Part shown: positions 10,002 through 19,227 of the stretch, piece after piece
How the letters are laid out: each line of letters begins with the position of its first letter
How positions within the stretch are numbered: the first letter of the stretch is position 1
DNA from: Calditrichota bacterium
GTDB taxonomy: Bacteria; Calditrichota; Calditrichia; Calditrichales; Calditrichaceae
Assembly: GCA_003854985.1 (NCBI GenBank)
Contig: RQOG01000035.1
Coordinates: 124,001-188,000 of the forward strand
Length of the DNA: 64,000 nt
Direction of reading: 5' to 3'
Notes under the pieces: generated by a model
Seen by the model: the letters and a program-made list of their open reading frames with translations, nothing else
Told to the model about the DNA's origin: nothing
Databases searched by the model: none
Position numbers and translations under genes: made by a program

Positions 10002-11084
10002 TCAGTTTTTCAGGATATCAAACGCTTTGATTATCTTTTCTCTGTTTCCGTTTGGTTCAATTCTGTACTGACCGATCTTTTCGAGCAGGATCAGACGAAT
10101 TTTACCATCCTTGACTTTTTTATCCAGCAACATGCGGTCAGCCAGTTTTTCCGGATTAATGGACGAACGGTCATAAAACACCGGAATCCTGTTCAGAACA
10201 CGCATGCCAAGTTCATAGTCTTCCTCGGAAAGCGAATTTTCCAGACGCTGATACTGTAACGCACATTTTATACCCAGGATCACCGCTTCGCCGTGTTTAA
10301 GCGTACCGAATTTAAGATCGGTTTCCAGGGCATGACCAAAGGTATGGCCATAATTCAGAATCATGCGCAGATTTTGTTCTTTTTCATCCTGGGTTACCAC
10401 ATCGGCCTTGGCAGCCGCCGAAATCTCTGCCATCTGCCGTAAAACTTTTTTGTCTTTTAAAAGCGCTTTTTCCAGGTTCTTATCGATATAGTCGAAGAAA
10501 TTTCGGTCAAGGATAAAACCGTATTTTATAACCTCGCCTAATCCGCAGCGCACTTCGGCATCCGGCAACGTTTGCAAAGTCCGGGTATCGGCCAATACAA
10601 GAAGCGGTTGTTTGAAGGCGCCGATCAGGTTTTTACCCAAAGGATGATTGATGCCGACTTTTCCGCCAATGCTGCTGTCAACCTGGGCCAGGATGGTGGT
10701 CGGCACCTGAACCAGAGATATACCGCGTAAATAGGTAGCCGCAATAAATCCGGCCAAATCACCGACAACGCCCCCGCCAAGAGCTATAATTAAAGAGCTT
10801 CTTTCAAATTTATTCTCGAGCAGACCGGTATACAACCGCTGTACAATTTCATTGGATTTGGCGGTTTCACCGTCGGGCACATGCAATGTAACGAGTTGAA
10901 TCTCCCGGCTGAAATTATTACGCAGTTCATCGCCGTATAGCTGGTCAATGTTTTTTGAAGTGATAACCGCCGTCTGCCTGGTTTTGTGTTTTTGCTGTAA
11001 CAGGTCGTTCAGCTTCTGTAAAATATTTTCACCGATGTATACCGGGTAGGTATAACCCGGCGTTTTAACTTGTATGGTTTTCAT
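10002..11084 (-). CDS. aroB: 3-dehydroquinate synthase
   Basis: Second step of the shikimate pathway, NAD- and metal-dependent conversion of DAHP to 3-dehydroquinate. Motifs are GGGVVGDLAGFIAATYLRG, QVPTTILAQVDSSIGGKVGIN, the metal ligands in NYGHTFGHALE, and LKHGEAVILG. I chose the ATG at 11084 because GGAAAG lies just upstream and the protein then begins MKTIQVKTPGY, as in the family; an in-frame ATG at 11162 would add 26 unrelated residues inside aroK. With this start the first 20 bases overlap the aroK end. Length 360. Confidence 0.95.
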   Translation of the reverse strand: MKTIQVKTPGYTYPVYIGENILQKLNDLLQQKHKTRQTAVITSKNIDQLYGDELRNNFSREIQLVTLHVPDGETAKSNEIVQRLYTGLLENKFERSSLIIALGGGVVGDLAGFIAATYLRGISLVQVPTTILAQVDSSIGGKVGINHPLGKNLIGAFKQPLLVLADTRTLQTLPDAEVRCGLGEVIKYGFILDRNFFDYIDKNLEKALLKDKKVLRQMAEISAAAKADVVTQDEKEQNLRMILNYGHTFGHALETDLKFGTLKHGEAVILGIKCALQYQRLENSLSEEDYELGMRVLNRIPVFYDRSSINPEKLADRMLLDKKVKDGKIRLILLEKIGQYRIEPNGNREKIIKAFDILKN

Positions 11085-11637
11085 TATCTTTCCAATAATT
11101 TGTGATTTTTTCTTTAAGCTTCTCCACCAATTCTTCAATTTCCATGGCATCGCGTTCAACAATCAAATCGGCCTGCCGGTAGCGATTCTCCCTGCTTTGT
11201 AAAAGTTTGCTGATTTTATCCAAAAGCAGGGCTTCCGAATTTTCGCCTTCTTCCACGCTTAATAAAGGACGCTTTTTACTGTTTTTGACCCGTTGCAGAA
11301 TCTGTTCCGGCGAGCTTTTAATGTAGATCAGCAGGCCGCTCTCTTTTATTTTGGCCAGGTTTTCATCTCTTTGCAGCGCGCCGCCGCCCAGTGCAATGAT
11401 GGCTGGTTTTCGTTTTTTGGCCAGCTTTTTAATGCTTCTACTTTCCAGATCGCGGAAGGCTGTTTCGCCATCCTCTTCAAAGATCATTTTAACTTTTTTA
11501 CCGGCTTTGGCTTCGATCCATTTATCCGTATCGTAAAACGGACAATACAGTTGCCCGGCAAGCAGCCTGCCGGCCTTGCTTTTACCGGCGCCCATGAATC
11601 TGCTTAAATATACATGTCTTTTAATCAGTTTAGCCAT
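11065..11637 (-). CDS. aroK: Shikimate kinase, with altered P-loop
   Basis: ATP-dependent phosphorylation of shikimate at the 3-hydroxyl. Family motifs are present: the P-loop region RFMGAGKS (residues 13-20), the shikimate-binding DTD (about 36-38), GETAFRDLE, ALGGGAL, the lid region KKRPLLS and the C-terminal RENRYRQAD. Two positions look odd: the first Walker A glycine (usually G in GFMGAGKS) is Arg13, and the residue after GKS is Lys rather than Thr. The remaining catalytic residues look intact, so I expect activity, but the nucleotide site deserves a check. It overlaps rnhB by 13 bases and aroB by 20. Confidence 0.9.
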   Translation of the reverse strand: MAKLIKRHVYLSRFMGAGKSKAGRLLAGQLYCPFYDTDKWIEAKAGKKVKMIFEEDGETAFRDLESRSIKKLAKKRKPAIIALGGGALQRDENLAKIKESGLLIYIKSSPEQILQRVKNSKKRPLLSVEEGENSEALLLDKISKLLQSRENRYRQADLIVERDAMEIEELVEKLKEKITNYWKDNENHTS

Positions 11638-12272
11638 TCGTCTTTAACACCCGTTGTAGCGTTAATTTTACGTAAGAAACTGCGGCGGTGAATTTTGGAC
11701 GGGCCGAACTGCAGGATGGAATCGCGGTGCCGTTTGGTGCCATATCCTTTATGATCGGCAAAACCGTAAACGGGAAAATCGGGATCCAGTTTATTCATCA
11801 GGTAATCGCGGTAGGTTTTAGCGATAACCGATGCCGCGGCGCTACATTGGGAAAGACCATCCCCTTTTATAACCGCCTTTCCCCTGAGCGCTGCCTTCTG
11901 ATTTTTATAAAAGATCAGCGGAAAATCCCGGCCGTCGATCAGGCAGTAATCGGGTTCAACCGGCAGATTATGGACGGCTCTCTGCATGGCAAGAAACGTG
12001 GCCTGAAGGATATTCAGACGGTCGATTTCTTCAACCGAAGCCTGCCCTATACCAAAACCCACCGCCAGATCCCGGATATCTTCCGCGGCATCAATCCGCT
12101 GATTGGGCGTTAATTTTTTTGAATCATCCAATCCTTTTATTTCGATACCGGGGGGAAGAATAACCGCTGCAGCCACCACCGGCCCGGCCAGCGCGCCCCG
12201 CCCGGCTTCATCGATACCGCAGAGCAGGTGAACGCCCTGTTCCGAGAATTGTCTGTCGAATGAAGAATCCAA
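11625..12272 (-). CDS. rnhB: Ribonuclease HII
   Basis: Cleaves RNA in RNA-DNA hybrids and at misincorporated ribonucleotides. Active-site residues are visible: Asp21 and Glu22 in GIDEAGRGALAGPVV, DSKKLTP, the third acid in LIDGRDF, and KGDGLSQCSAAASVIAKTYRD. The length of 215 is normal. The start appears to be TTG at 12272, with an AGGGA stretch nearby. The gap to comEC is 76 bp. The overlap with aroK suggests they are read from one mRNA. Confidence 0.95.
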   Translation of the reverse strand: MDSSFDRQFSEQGVHLLCGIDEAGRGALAGPVVAAAVILPPGIEIKGLDDSKKLTPNQRIDAAEDIRDLAVGFGIGQASVEEIDRLNILQATFLAMQRAVHNLPVEPDYCLIDGRDFPLIFYKNQKAALRGKAVIKGDGLSQCSAAASVIAKTYRDYLMNKLDPDFPVYGFADHKGYGTKRHRDSILQFGPSKIHRRSFLRKINATTGVKDEWLN

Positions 12273-12348
12273 TATTCAATCCCTGTTGATAAAGGGCTAA
12301 ATTTAACCGCCGGCGGGAGAGGATTCAATAAAAGGTTTTTTTTATCGA

Positions 12349-14754
12349 CTAATTTTTCCGCCAGTTAACCAGTTCTACCTTTTTCCCGTCGCTTTCCACC
12401 ATGACTGCGCCGTGCCGGTCGGTTCTGACAACCATAGCCCCGGTCTGCGCCAGCCGTTCCACCGTTCTGCGGCTGGGATGGAAAAAGCGGTTTCTTCTGC
12501 CAACGGATATTACCGCTATTTCCGGTTGAATAAAGTCCAGAAATTCCTGTGAACTGGAGGTGATACTGCCATGATGGCCGGCTTTTAAAACATCGGATTC
12601 CAGTAATTCGCCGTAATTGAATAACACCGGTTCGGCGTCTTTTTCCAGGTCGCCGGTCAACAGGAATCCTGTTCTCCCGTAAACAATCTTTAACACAATG
12701 GAACTGTTGTTGACTTCACTACCGGAGGAGGCTATTACACGTTGATGCGCTTTGTCCGGGTGCATAATGTAGACCCGGCATTTTCGTGAGACCGGTAAAC
12801 GGTCGCCACGCTGCTTGGTAACAACCGGAACGCCATTTTTTTCAGCCGCAACTATTAACCGGTTATGTAAATCCGTCCTGAAAACATAGGGCGATAAAAC
12901 AAGCGTATCCACGGGCAGGGATTCAATAATCGAAATAAGCCCCCCGATATGATCGCTGTGTCCATGGGTGCCAATCAAATATTTTATCTTTCTGATGTTC
13001 ATATAACTAAGAACGGGAAGCATATAGCGTTTCCCGGCATCGTTGAAATAATTTCTGTCGCCGCCATCTACTACCATAATCTCTTTACCGGGAAATCTGA
13101 TAATAGCGCCGTCGCCCTGTCCCACACTGACAAAGGTTATTTGTAATTTTTGGCCATCGTTTGATAAAATGATCCCCGTATGAATCATGCAAACCAATAG
13201 CATTGCGCCTGCCAAAAACAGCCAGCGCCGGTGATAGACCAGCAACACCATGACAAACGAAAGAAATACTATTAAGGCCGAAGGAAAACCGAAATTCAAC
13301 TGCACAAAAGGCAAACCGGAATACCAGTGAATCATGGTATAAATGCCGTCAAAACTGTTTTCCAGCAACCAGGCGGTTCCTTCCAGAGGAAAAAAGACAA
13401 TTAGTAATCCGAATAAAAAAATAAAAATCAACGCCATATAAAAGAAAATCAAAGGAATAATGATGATATTGATCAGCAGCGCCCCGGTCTGTAAGACACC
13501 GTAATGATACCAGGTTAAAGGAGCCGTGGCCAAAACAGCGGCCGCCGAAATAAGAAACGGCTGACGGACCCACCGGTGCAGCCAGCTTCCGATCCGCCCG
13601 GACCATTTTTTTCTGACGAGCCAGCGGCTGAGTGCGGGATACCCGTAAATAATGCCCATCACCGCCGTAAAGGAAAACTGAAATCCGGGCATCAATATTT
13701 GCGCCGGATTTACAAGAAGAATAACAATTGCCGCAACCGCCATAATATTCAGCGGATGGGCACGGCGTTCCGTGAACCTTGAAGCATAATACAGTGTAGC
13801 CATAAAAGACGCGCGGATTACCGGCGCCTTAAAATTTACCAGCGCTACAAATATCCATAAACAAACCAGCGCGGCAATCACTTTAGTCCGCCAGGATAAT
13901 CCAAGCGATGAAAAAATGAGCAGGAAAATCAACAGGATAAATCCGGCATGCAGGCCCGATATGGCCAGTACATGAATAATCCCGCTTTTCTGGAAGTCCT
14001 CCAGAACCTGCCGGTCCAGATCCTGCCTTTCACCCAGAATCAGCGCTTTGATAATATCCCGGGCCGGAGGCCGAATCCGTCTGTTAATCTGATCGGTCAG
14101 GTAATCGCGGACGGGCTGTAACAAATATCTTTGTAAATAATATCCCCGATAAGCTTTCTCTATCCGGATTGAGGCAGACTGATGCATACGATACTGAAAA
14201 AATATACCGTTGAGCTGAAGATAATTTCTGTAATTAAAGCCACCCGGATTTTCCGGCAGCGCAGGCCGTTCAGGCATACCATTCACGGCGAGCGCTGTTC
14301 CGGGAACCATTTTGTTTTTAGTATGATTATCAATGAGTAAAATTTTTCCTGTCACGGCATGGGCAATGGAATCGATCCAGAAGGTATCGCATTCCATGAA
14401 GTACCGGCAGCTGTCGTCAATCCTGTAATGCGATTCGGAAATCACGCCGGAAAATTTAGTAATCGGCTGATCTTTAATGATATTGGTAAGATGATTATCA
14501 GGTAAAACCGTTAAAGACGCATTCAGGTGAAGCGCGCCGGTTAAAACAACAAGGGAAATAACTGCTTTAAAAAACAGGGGCTTTCTAAAAAGATACAGCA
14601 GAATGGATGTAATCAGTAATGTAAAAGTCAGGATAAACAACCAGTCCGGATTCAGAGCCATCCGAAGATTCCAGCCAGCCAGCAAGCCGGTGATATAGGC
14701 CAAAGCAAACCAGAAGGCCGGGTACTTTTTATAGATCAGCGGATTGCTTGTCAC
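12349..14754 (-). CDS. comEC: ComEC/Rec2 family DNA-uptake channel
   Basis: Inner-membrane channel that passes single-stranded DNA during natural transformation. Architecture over 801 residues: N-terminal membrane helices with a soluble OB-like DUF4131 domain (about 80-210), the polytopic Competence domain with LALSGLHAGFILL-type sequence (ILVLAISGLHAGF near residue 260), and a C-terminal metallo-beta-lactamase-like domain with GTHGHSDHIGG and LLTGDLE, AGHHGS. The start is GTG at 14754 preceded by a weak GGTGG. Type IV pilus and ComEA genes are not in this window, so competence itself is inference. It is the first gene of the long minus-strand run. Confidence 0.93.
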   Translation of the reverse strand: MTSNPLIYKKYPAFWFALAYITGLLAGWNLRMALNPDWLFILTFTLLITSILLYLFRKPLFFKAVISLVVLTGALHLNASLTVLPDNHLTNIIKDQPITKFSGVISESHYRIDDSCRYFMECDTFWIDSIAHAVTGKILLIDNHTKNKMVPGTALAVNGMPERPALPENPGGFNYRNYLQLNGIFFQYRMHQSASIRIEKAYRGYYLQRYLLQPVRDYLTDQINRRIRPPARDIIKALILGERQDLDRQVLEDFQKSGIIHVLAISGLHAGFILLIFLLIFSSLGLSWRTKVIAALVCLWIFVALVNFKAPVIRASFMATLYYASRFTERRAHPLNIMAVAAIVILLVNPAQILMPGFQFSFTAVMGIIYGYPALSRWLVRKKWSGRIGSWLHRWVRQPFLISAAAVLATAPLTWYHYGVLQTGALLINIIIIPLIFFYMALIFIFLFGLLIVFFPLEGTAWLLENSFDGIYTMIHWYSGLPFVQLNFGFPSALIVFLSFVMVLLVYHRRWLFLAGAMLLVCMIHTGIILSNDGQKLQITFVSVGQGDGAIIRFPGKEIMVVDGGDRNYFNDAGKRYMLPVLSYMNIRKIKYLIGTHGHSDHIGGLISIIESLPVDTLVLSPYVFRTDLHNRLIVAAEKNGVPVVTKQRGDRLPVSRKCRVYIMHPDKAHQRVIASSGSEVNNSSIVLKIVYGRTGFLLTGDLEKDAEPVLFNYGELLESDVLKAGHHGSITSSSQEFLDFIQPEIAVISVGRRNRFFHPSRRTVERLAQTGAMVVRTDRHGAVMVESDGKKVELVNWRKN

Positions 14755-14891
14755 GCCACCAACCTTTTATTTTCGAAAGACAACTATTTCATGAAACAAA
14801 TAAAAATTGTATATATGGTCATTCCATTTAATAAATAAGCTAAAAAAATTAAAGACTGCGCCGCTCACCGCCGATAACCTTTGTAGATCGG

Positions 14892-14919
14892 TTGTAAAGC
14901 ATTTTAACCCGGTCATAAT
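14892..14919 (+). promoter_or_regulatory. Predicted sigma70-like promoter of the TPR lipoprotein gene
   Basis: TTGTAA at 14892-14897 and CATAAT at 14914-14919 with a 16-base spacer, in the divergent gap between comEC and the TPR lipoprotein. It is a sequence match only. Confidence 0.4.
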
Positions 14920-14959
14920 ACGTTTATACTTTTAATAATTTTATTTAAAGGAGATGAAA

Positions 14960-15958
14960 ATGAAATCTTTATCTTTTTTATTTTCTATCATCTTCCTCAG
15001 CTTTTTATTGATACAGTGCGGAGGTAATCCGGAAGCAGAGGGCGACGATTTCTATGCTCAGGGTAAATACAAACAAGCCCTGTCCAAGTATCTGGAAGTT
15101 AAGAAAAACCAACCGCAAAATTCAATAATCGATGAAAAAATTGCCCTTGCCTACATGCAGTACGGAAATGAAATGTTCGAAAAGCGTAGCAGTCTTACTT
15201 CTTTCGTCGGTAATTTCGAAAAAGCCCAGGAATACATTCATCCCGACGAGGCCGGCCCGGATTTCAAAAAAGAATACAGCAAAACGCTTTACAAACTGGC
15301 CGTGGCCTACAACACCACCAAACCCGATAATGAAATCCAGAAGGAGCAATACTTTTCCAGCACCCTGGAAAACCTGGAAAAGGCTTTGGAATACGATCCT
15401 CAGAATACGGAAGCCGAAGCCCTGCTTTCCGAGATAAAATCCGCCAATTTTCAGAAAATGTATGATAAAGGCATGGAATTTTATAAACAGGCTAAAAAAG
15501 AGAAAACAAACGGCGATCTTTATCTCAGTGCGGAATTTTATCTTAAACGCGCCGTTTCCTTTGACCCGCTGAATGAAGAGGCTAAAAAACAACTGAGCCT
15601 GATACGCAAAGAAACCTTGTCTATTGCAAACCCTCATTCTGATTTTCCGTATGTTGTCGCCGCCATGCAATACCGCGGGCCGCATCTTTTTATCGCCTTT
15701 ACGGGATTTAACAACATCGGCGAGGATATGACCTTTGATCCGGCCAAACTTATTCTGATCGATGAAGAAGGCAATGAATATGATTATGATAAAGAACAGA
15801 CTGCAGAACTAAAGGGCGGACTTACCACAGCAAAAGTCCTGAAAGCACGGGAACGCCTTGACTGCGACCTGGCCTATAAAATTGCCAAATCGGTTAAACT
15901 GAGCCGTTTAAGTTATGAAATGGATAACGGCGCGTTTATTGATAAATATTTTCCATAA
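14960..15958 (+). CDS. TPR-containing lipoprotein
   Basis: About 332 residues beginning with a lipoprotein signal (MKSLSFLFSIIFLSFLLIQCGG), so it should be lipidated at the Cys. TPR-like units follow (YAQGKYKQALSKYLEVKKNQPQN; a repeat about residues 140-160 and another about 185-215). The C-terminal 110 residues look like a beta-sandwich without a clear name. I prefer the ATG at 14960 over the one at 14954 because the AAAGGAG site abuts the first and sits 7 bases from the second. It is monocistronic: a strong terminator follows 27 bases after the stop. Function is unknown; an envelope assembly role is a guess. Confidence 0.8.
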   Translation: MKSLSFLFSIIFLSFLLIQCGGNPEAEGDDFYAQGKYKQALSKYLEVKKNQPQNSIIDEKIALAYMQYGNEMFEKRSSLTSFVGNFEKAQEYIHPDEAGPDFKKEYSKTLYKLAVAYNTTKPDNEIQKEQYFSSTLENLEKALEYDPQNTEAEALLSEIKSANFQKMYDKGMEFYKQAKKEKTNGDLYLSAEFYLKRAVSFDPLNEEAKKQLSLIRKETLSIANPHSDFPYVVAAMQYRGPHLFIAFTGFNNIGEDMTFDPAKLILIDEEGNEYDYDKEQTAELKGGLTTAKVLKARERLDCDLAYKIAKSVKLSRLSYEMDNGAFIDKYFP

Positions 15959-15984
15959 TTTTAAAATTAAACGCATTTGATTAT

Positions 15985-16019
15985 AAAGGGGTACCGGCCT
16001 GAGGTCGTACCCCTTTTTT
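15985..16019 (+). terminator. Rho-independent terminator
   Basis: A stem of AAAGGGGTAC with its complement GTACCCCTTT around a 12-base loop, followed by a run of T. It ends the TPR lipoprotein transcript. Confidence 0.9.
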
Positions 16020-16033
16020 ATACTAATTACGCA

Positions 16034-16062
16034 TTGATTATTGACTTGTTGAATTCTATATT
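16034..16062 (+). promoter_or_regulatory. Predicted sigma70-like promoter
   Basis: TTGATT at 16034-16039, a 17-base spacer and TATATT at 16057-16062. It lies about 130 bases before the TTG start at 16191, leaving a 5' leader of roughly 120 bases with no structure I could identify. Confidence 0.55.
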
Positions 16063-16190
16063 ATTCCTGTAATTTGTCGATGTTATTTAAGTCATTATAA
16101 GAAATTTTATTCCACACGGGATATTTTCAAAAGGTTGTGTTTAAAATATTAAAACTAATTTTTCTGACTCTTTAGAAAGGAGGTTGAATC

Positions 16191-16880
16191 TTGAAGAATT
16201 TAATTTTGTTGAGTTTTTTGGGATTTCTATTAACCTGTTCCAATTCAACCCAACCTTCGGAATATATCATCCTCAATAATATACCCGTTGTGGAAGAAAT
16301 GGCAATTATGAGTAATTATGGAGAGATTTTAGGCTTCTGGTATAATCCTGGCTATTCGCTGACTACCTTTAATACTGGCAACGATTATAGTAAAATATCA
16401 GAATATTCACGATTAAATGATGTTAAAATTATTACTGGAGATGGAGATAATACGTATTCGGGTCTGCCAACTCCATTTAAGGTAAATTATCCTTATCCGA
16501 ATCCATCGGACGGAACGGTTAGTTTATTTTTTACCATACCGGTAAATAATGAGGTTTCAATTTGGGTCGTACCGGCTTCCGCCGGGAACATTACAGCGGA
16601 TAATAATACTTACTTACCGGGCCATGTTTTTATGTCGGAAAAACATAAGGAATATATAGTTGTTGAATTACTTAACGGATTATATGCGCCAGGACATCAT
16701 AGTATTATATGGAACGGCTTAGATTATAACAATAATCCGGTACCGGCTGGTTTCTATCGGATTTATTTCAGGTTAGGCAAATATTTTACATACAGAGATA
16801 TATTCATTTACCGTAAATTATCGGATTTACCGGAAAATCTAAGAAAATATGTGCCTTATCAACAACACTATCATTATTAA
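16191..16880 (+). CDS. Lipoprotein with FlgD/T9SS-like C-terminal Ig domain
   Basis: 229 residues, starting at TTG (16191) behind a strong GGAGG. The N-terminus MKNLILLSFLGFLLTCSNS is a lipoprotein signal. From about residue 100 it contains NYPYPNPSDGTVSLFF and later HHSIIWNGLDYNNNPVPAGF and YRIYFRLG, the pattern of the FlgD-type Ig-like fold that is common at the ends of secreted proteins in Bacteroidota, Ignavibacteria and Calditrichota. The middle has no recognisable domain. It is probably surface or periplasmic, and co-transcribed with the next gene (stop 14 bases before the next ATG). No enzyme signature is visible. Confidence 0.75.
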   Translation: MKNLILLSFLGFLLTCSNSTQPSEYIILNNIPVVEEMAIMSNYGEILGFWYNPGYSLTTFNTGNDYSKISEYSRLNDVKIITGDGDNTYSGLPTPFKVNYPYPNPSDGTVSLFFTIPVNNEVSIWVVPASAGNITADNNTYLPGHVFMSEKHKEYIVVELLNGLYAPGHHSIIWNGLDYNNNPVPAGFYRIYFRLGKYFTYRDIFIYRKLSDLPENLRKYVPYQQHYHY

Positions 16881-16894
16881 TTATGGAGGCTACA

Positions 16895-17407
16895 ATGCAT
16901 TTTTTTAAAAAAAATATGTTTCTGATCTCACTTATGTTCTTATTCTTATTTCACTCTTTTTCCGCAGCACAGGAAGATATCCCAGGTTCGGGTATGGGTA
17001 TTTCCGCATCCTACCAAAAAGAACATTTTAGTATTCAACTTCCTATATGGCTGAATGAGACAACGACCCTGGCACCCAATTTCGGCGCCTATTATATGGA
17101 TAATATCGGAACCGAATTACAGATAGGTCTGTTGCCGAAATTTTATTTATCAAAAAAGACGGTTTCTCCGTTCATAGGCATTTTAGGCGGTGTAATTATA
17201 TCCTTACCAGATGAGAACGATTCCGTCACTGACTTTATTTTAGGCATTTCAGCAGGCGCGGAATATTTTGTAACCTGTCATTTCAGCATGAGTATAGACG
17301 CTCAGATTAACGCCAGTTTCTCGGACGAAAATTCCTTCCGTTTCAGTAACCCGGGCGGAACTAACCTAAACACAGGAACGGGCTTCACGGCAACCATTTA
17401 TTTTTAG
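16895..17407 (+). CDS. Small outer-membrane beta-barrel protein
   Basis: 170 residues with a clear signal peptide (MHFFKKNMFLISLMFLFLFHSFSAAQ). The mature part alternates polar and apolar residues and ends in TGFTATIYF, a C-terminal aromatic typical of outer-membrane barrels. The size suits an 8-stranded OmpA/OmpW-like barrel. The ATG at 16895 is chosen over 16883 because GGAGG lies between them, at a correct distance from the second. It is followed by a terminator shared with the convergent gene. Ligand and function are unknown. Confidence 0.7.
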   Translation: MHFFKKNMFLISLMFLFLFHSFSAAQEDIPGSGMGISASYQKEHFSIQLPIWLNETTTLAPNFGAYYMDNIGTELQIGLLPKFYLSKKTVSPFIGILGGVIISLPDENDSVTDFILGISAGAEYFVTCHFSMSIDAQINASFSDENSFRFSNPGGTNLNTGTGFTATIYF

Positions 17408-17427
17408 GATTTTCAGGTTTTATGCAC

Positions 17428-17460
17428 AAAAAAAGGGAAGCGCACACTTCCCTTTTTAAT
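17428..17460. terminator. Bidirectional terminator between convergent genes
   Basis: AAAGGGAAG and CTTCCCTTT flank a 6-base loop, with A-rich sequence on one side and T-rich on the other, so it can work for both strands. Confidence 0.85.
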
Positions 17461-17488
17461 TTTTCATTATGTTTGTTGATAGCAGAAT

Positions 17489-19213
17489 TTAAAAAATCCA
17501 GTTGAATTCCGCGCCGTATTTAAAGCCGTTATAGCTTTCATAACCGTTAAAATAAGCCGGTCCATAATCCGGGTCAGCTATCACCTTCAGCGCTTCTTCC
17601 CTGGAATAATCCATCGTGCGTCCGTCGGTGCCTCCGATGGCTTTCACCGAAAAATAAGAATTAAAGAAGTATTCAAATGAAAATTCTATGGCGAGCTGCC
17701 GGTAGTTGCTCAGCATATCCTGATAGCCGTCGTATCCGGATGCATCGTTAAGCGCCAGGTTCAGGTTGGTCTCGAAAACCAGACGGCGGGGAATGAGCTC
17801 CCAGCGGCTGCTCTCGTAAACGATCAGGCTGGTATTTTCCTGATTATTGGTCAGGTTTAAAGCGCTGTAAACCAGACCGCCGGAAATAAATAAGGAAGAA
17901 ACGGGCCGGGTATAAAAATTAAAATTACCGATGAGCTGATCGGTGCCCAACGGCGTTCCGGCAGGCAAAAGACTATGATCCTCAAAATCCACATAAATCA
18001 TGGATAACATCAGGCGGTGGTTTTCAAAATTATGGGCAACGGATGTTTCTACTGTCTTTGAGACTTTATCGGTTTTTAAATTTACAGAGTCGGGATTTAA
18101 TATCATATCGCTCAGATCGTCCCTGAAACGTCCCTTCAGGGTAAATTCCGGCACATTTTTAAATTGCGTGGTAAAACCAAGTTCAACTTCGCGGGTGGTC
18201 GTTTTCGGATACCATGCATTATCCTTCAGATTGTCTTTATAATATTCGCCTTCCATCATCACCATAACCATATCCGGTTTCTGCCAGATACTTTCCAGAA
18301 ACACACCCTGGCGGTCATTCAGAAGATAGGGATAACCGGTGGTATAATAATCATAACCGATACGCTGAAAATAAGTGCGCAGTTTAAACTGGTTCAGGCG
18401 CAGATCAATCCCCGCCTTATAGGCGTTATCCTCAATATCCGCCGCCGTAACCGTATCCTTATTACTGTGATAATATTCGCCAAAAATCTGCATTTTTTGT
18501 TTGAATAATTCTATTGAAGCGTCAACGCCGCCCACCAAATTCCTGAGCGGTTCATTCAGTGAATTATCAACCGATTTTTCATCGTCTTTTCCGTAAAGAA
18601 AATTGAAACCGATTTCGTACAAACTGCTTTCGCCGACTCTGGCCCTGGCCGCTCCGAAATATCTCCTGAATTGTCCGGCGGTATAATATTGCTTGTAATA
18701 ACCCCTCATCGGGTCGCCTGTGTTATATTCCCGCTGCACAATACCCCCGGAGACATAGGTTTCAAGAAAAGAGGCTTTATTCCAGAGATTATTAAATTTG
18801 AGCTGTACTTTGCCGCCTCTGATCTCACGGCTTTGCATGAATAGCTCCGAACCCGAATCAAAAAAATCACCCAGAACAATTTCATTTCCCGAAAAACGGG
18901 TGGTCAGGCTTAAACGATCCACCCGGTTATACTCGTTGAGTTTTGTCCAGTCATCATTATAAAGATCTCCGAGCAGAGTAATATCCATTTTTTGAGTCCG
19001 GGCGAACAAGGCGATATTCAATCGTTCCTGTAAACCGGGAATCAGCCATGTTTTGCTGTAATCCTGAACGGAATCCGGTTTAATATCGGATTTTTCATCA
19101 TACGCCGTATTAACGATGTTCAACGAAACTCGTCCTGTGATATCCAGGTCTTTCTGGGCTGAGACTATTAACGGCCATAATAAAACAATTATCAGCTGAC
19201 AAAACTTTTTCAT
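17489..19213 (-). CDS. Large outer-membrane beta-barrel protein, function unknown
   Basis: 574 residues with a signal peptide (MKKFCQLIIVLLWPLIVSAQ) and a mature region dominated by amphipathic strands with aromatic girdles (for example LRTYFQRIGYDYYTTGYPYL; FSFEYFFNSYFSVKAIGG). The last residues YGAEFNWIF end in Phe, the usual Omp assembly signal. I see no TonB plug, so it is not a TonB receptor. It starts 14 bases after the FecR-domain gene and is surely in its operon. The pair may form a surface complex with the FecR/Ig protein; this is inference from position only. Confidence 0.75.
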   Translation of the reverse strand: MKKFCQLIIVLLWPLIVSAQKDLDITGRVSLNIVNTAYDEKSDIKPDSVQDYSKTWLIPGLQERLNIALFARTQKMDITLLGDLYNDDWTKLNEYNRVDRLSLTTRFSGNEIVLGDFFDSGSELFMQSREIRGGKVQLKFNNLWNKASFLETYVSGGIVQREYNTGDPMRGYYKQYYTAGQFRRYFGAARARVGESSLYEIGFNFLYGKDDEKSVDNSLNEPLRNLVGGVDASIELFKQKMQIFGEYYHSNKDTVTAADIEDNAYKAGIDLRLNQFKLRTYFQRIGYDYYTTGYPYLLNDRQGVFLESIWQKPDMVMVMMEGEYYKDNLKDNAWYPKTTTREVELGFTTQFKNVPEFTLKGRFRDDLSDMILNPDSVNLKTDKVSKTVETSVAHNFENHRLMLSMIYVDFEDHSLLPAGTPLGTDQLIGNFNFYTRPVSSLFISGGLVYSALNLTNNQENTSLIVYESSRWELIPRRLVFETNLNLALNDASGYDGYQDMLSNYRQLAIEFSFEYFFNSYFSVKAIGGTDGRTMDYSREEALKVIADPDYGPAYFNGYESYNGFKYGAEFNWIF

Positions 19214-19227
19214 GCAGACCTCTCCGC

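Noticed and set aside
15122-15685. 187-codon frame antisense to the TPR lipoprotein gene
   Set aside because: Phe-rich shadow of a coding gene with clear start, lipobox and terminator on the other strand.
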